Part shown: piece by piece, positions 7,480 to 8,221 of the stretch
Layout: each line of letters begins with the position of its first letter
How positions within the stretch are numbered: position 1 is the stretch's first letter
Origin: an uncultured Roseovarius sp.
Lineage (GTDB): Bacteria; Pseudomonadota; Alphaproteobacteria; Rhodobacterales; Rhodobacteraceae
Reading direction: 5' to 3'
NCBI GenBank assembly: GCA_913055965.1
Contig: CAJXKX010000069.1
Coordinates: 1 to 8,221 of the forward strand
Length of the DNA stretch: 8,221 nucleotides
Made by a program: the position numbers and the translations under genes
The notes under the pieces: model-generated
Database searches by the model: none
Told to the model about the DNA's origin: nothing
The model's input: only the letters and a program-made list of their open reading frames with translations

Positions 7480-8221
7480 ATGACCGAAGAACCGCAGGGC
7501 GAGGCCTTTGTCACCATCTTCGACGACACCTATGACCAGCCCGATTGCCGGGCCTATTTCCGGATGATGGACGCGCTGGGCTACCGCAACCAGCACCACG
7601 CCACGGCGGCGTTCCGCGCCGGGCTCGACGCGCTGTGCCGCCTGCGCGGGATCGATGCGCCGCGCATCCTCGATTTCGCGTCGAGCTATGGCATCGTCAC
7701 GCTGCTCATGCGCTTCGAGATCACGCTGGCCGAGGTCTTTGCGCGCTACCGCGATCCTGTCTTTGACGGGCTGTCCACCGCGGAGGTGATCGCGCGCGAC
7801 CGCGACTGGCTGGCGCGGCTGCCGCGGCGTGCGCCGGGGCTGCACGCGACCGGGCTCGACATCATGCCCAACGCGGTGGCCTACGGGCGCGCGGTCGGGC
7901 TGTTCGACGACGGCCATGCCGAGGATCTGGAAACCGCCGCGCCCTCCGGCCCCTTCGCCGCCGCGCTGGGGCGGGTGGACATGATCGTCGAATGCGGCTC
8001 GGTGGCGCAGCTCATGCCGCGCGCGCTCGACCGGGTGCTGGCGGCCTGCGGCCCGCGCAAGCCCTGGCTCATGACCTCGCCCATCCGCGGCAACGAGCGC
8101 GCGGCGGCGGCCGAGGTGCTGCGCGCGCATGGCATGGTGCAGGAGCAGGTGCCGGTGCCGCCCTTCGTGCATCGCCGGTTCGAGAGCGCGGACGAGCAGG
8201 CGCGCGCCATCGCCAATGCGC
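7480..8221 (+). CDS. Class I SAM-dependent methyltransferase-like protein (3' end outside window)
   Basis: The frame runs from the ATG at 7480 (AAGGAG seven bases upstream) to the window edge without a stop, giving 247 visible residues. It looks like a Rossmann-type methyltransferase. RILDFASSYG (residues 62-71) stands where the SAM-binding motif I would be, and GLDIMPNAVAYGRAVGLFD (125-143) fits the motif II and following helix that contact the SAM ribose and adenine. MIVECGSVAQLMPRALDRVL (about 168-187) fits motif IV and the helix after it. Motif I is atypical, with ASSYG in place of GxGxG, and about 55 residues separate motifs I and II, more than usual. The N-terminus has the block TIFDDTYDQPDCRAYFRMMDAL. 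No substrate is known to me, and the acceptor is not evident. It is cytoplasmic, with no signal or membrane helix. The gene is divergent from the EamA transporter, with 234 bases between. Confidence 0.65.
   Translation, partial: MTEEPQGEAFVTIFDDTYDQPDCRAYFRMMDALGYRNQHHATAAFRAGLDALCRLRGIDAPRILDFASSYGIVTLLMRFEITLAEVFARYRDPVFDGLSTAEVIARDRDWLARLPRRAPGLHATGLDIMPNAVAYGRAVGLFDDGHAEDLETAAPSGPFAAALGRVDMIVECGSVAQLMPRALDRVLAACGPRKPWLMTSPIRGNERAAAAEVLRAHGMVQEQVPVPPFVHRRFESADEQARAIANA

Overview
The window is very GC-rich, with G or C in most third codon positions. Its gene set and intergenic palindromes look like the chromosome of an alphaproteobacterium, most likely Rhodobacteraceae (Roseobacter group). 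This placement rests on protein character and gene order, not on a database search.

Positions 1-4974 hold the downstream part of a glycerol uptake and utilisation operon on the + strand. In order they are the 3' end of the inner-membrane permease gene glpP, the second permease gene glpQ (stop and start overlap by one base), a small three-helix membrane protein of the DUF2160 type (glpU), the large periplasmic binding protein glpV, and glycerol kinase glpK. This matches the end of the glpSTPQUV ABC system described in rhizobia, followed by the kinase that traps imported glycerol as glycerol 3-phosphate. The ATPase genes (glpS, glpT), and probably a regulator and a glycerol-3-phosphate dehydrogenase, would be expected upstream, outside the window. 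Strong stem-loops interrupt the operon at two points. A 144-bp long inverted repeat starts 10 bases after glpQ, and a tight hairpin plus a 72-bp alphaproteobacterial-type palindrome fill the glpV-glpK gap. They probably let the binding protein and the kinase be expressed at levels different from the permeases.

Positions 5055-6143 hold a + strand family 2 glycosyltransferase that resembles glucosyl-3-phosphoglycerate synthase. It carries an extra C-terminal region of unclear origin. A 10-helix EamA/DMT-family transporter follows on the - strand (6199-7245), convergent with it. A 234-bp divergent spacer (7246-7479) separates that gene from a + strand class I SAM-dependent methyltransferase-like gene that runs off the window end (7480 onward).

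I see no tRNA, rRNA, CRISPR array, insertion sequence or phage gene. The most notable items are the two repeat elements inside the operon, the C-terminal extension of the glycosyltransferase, and the atypical, uncharacterised methyltransferase.
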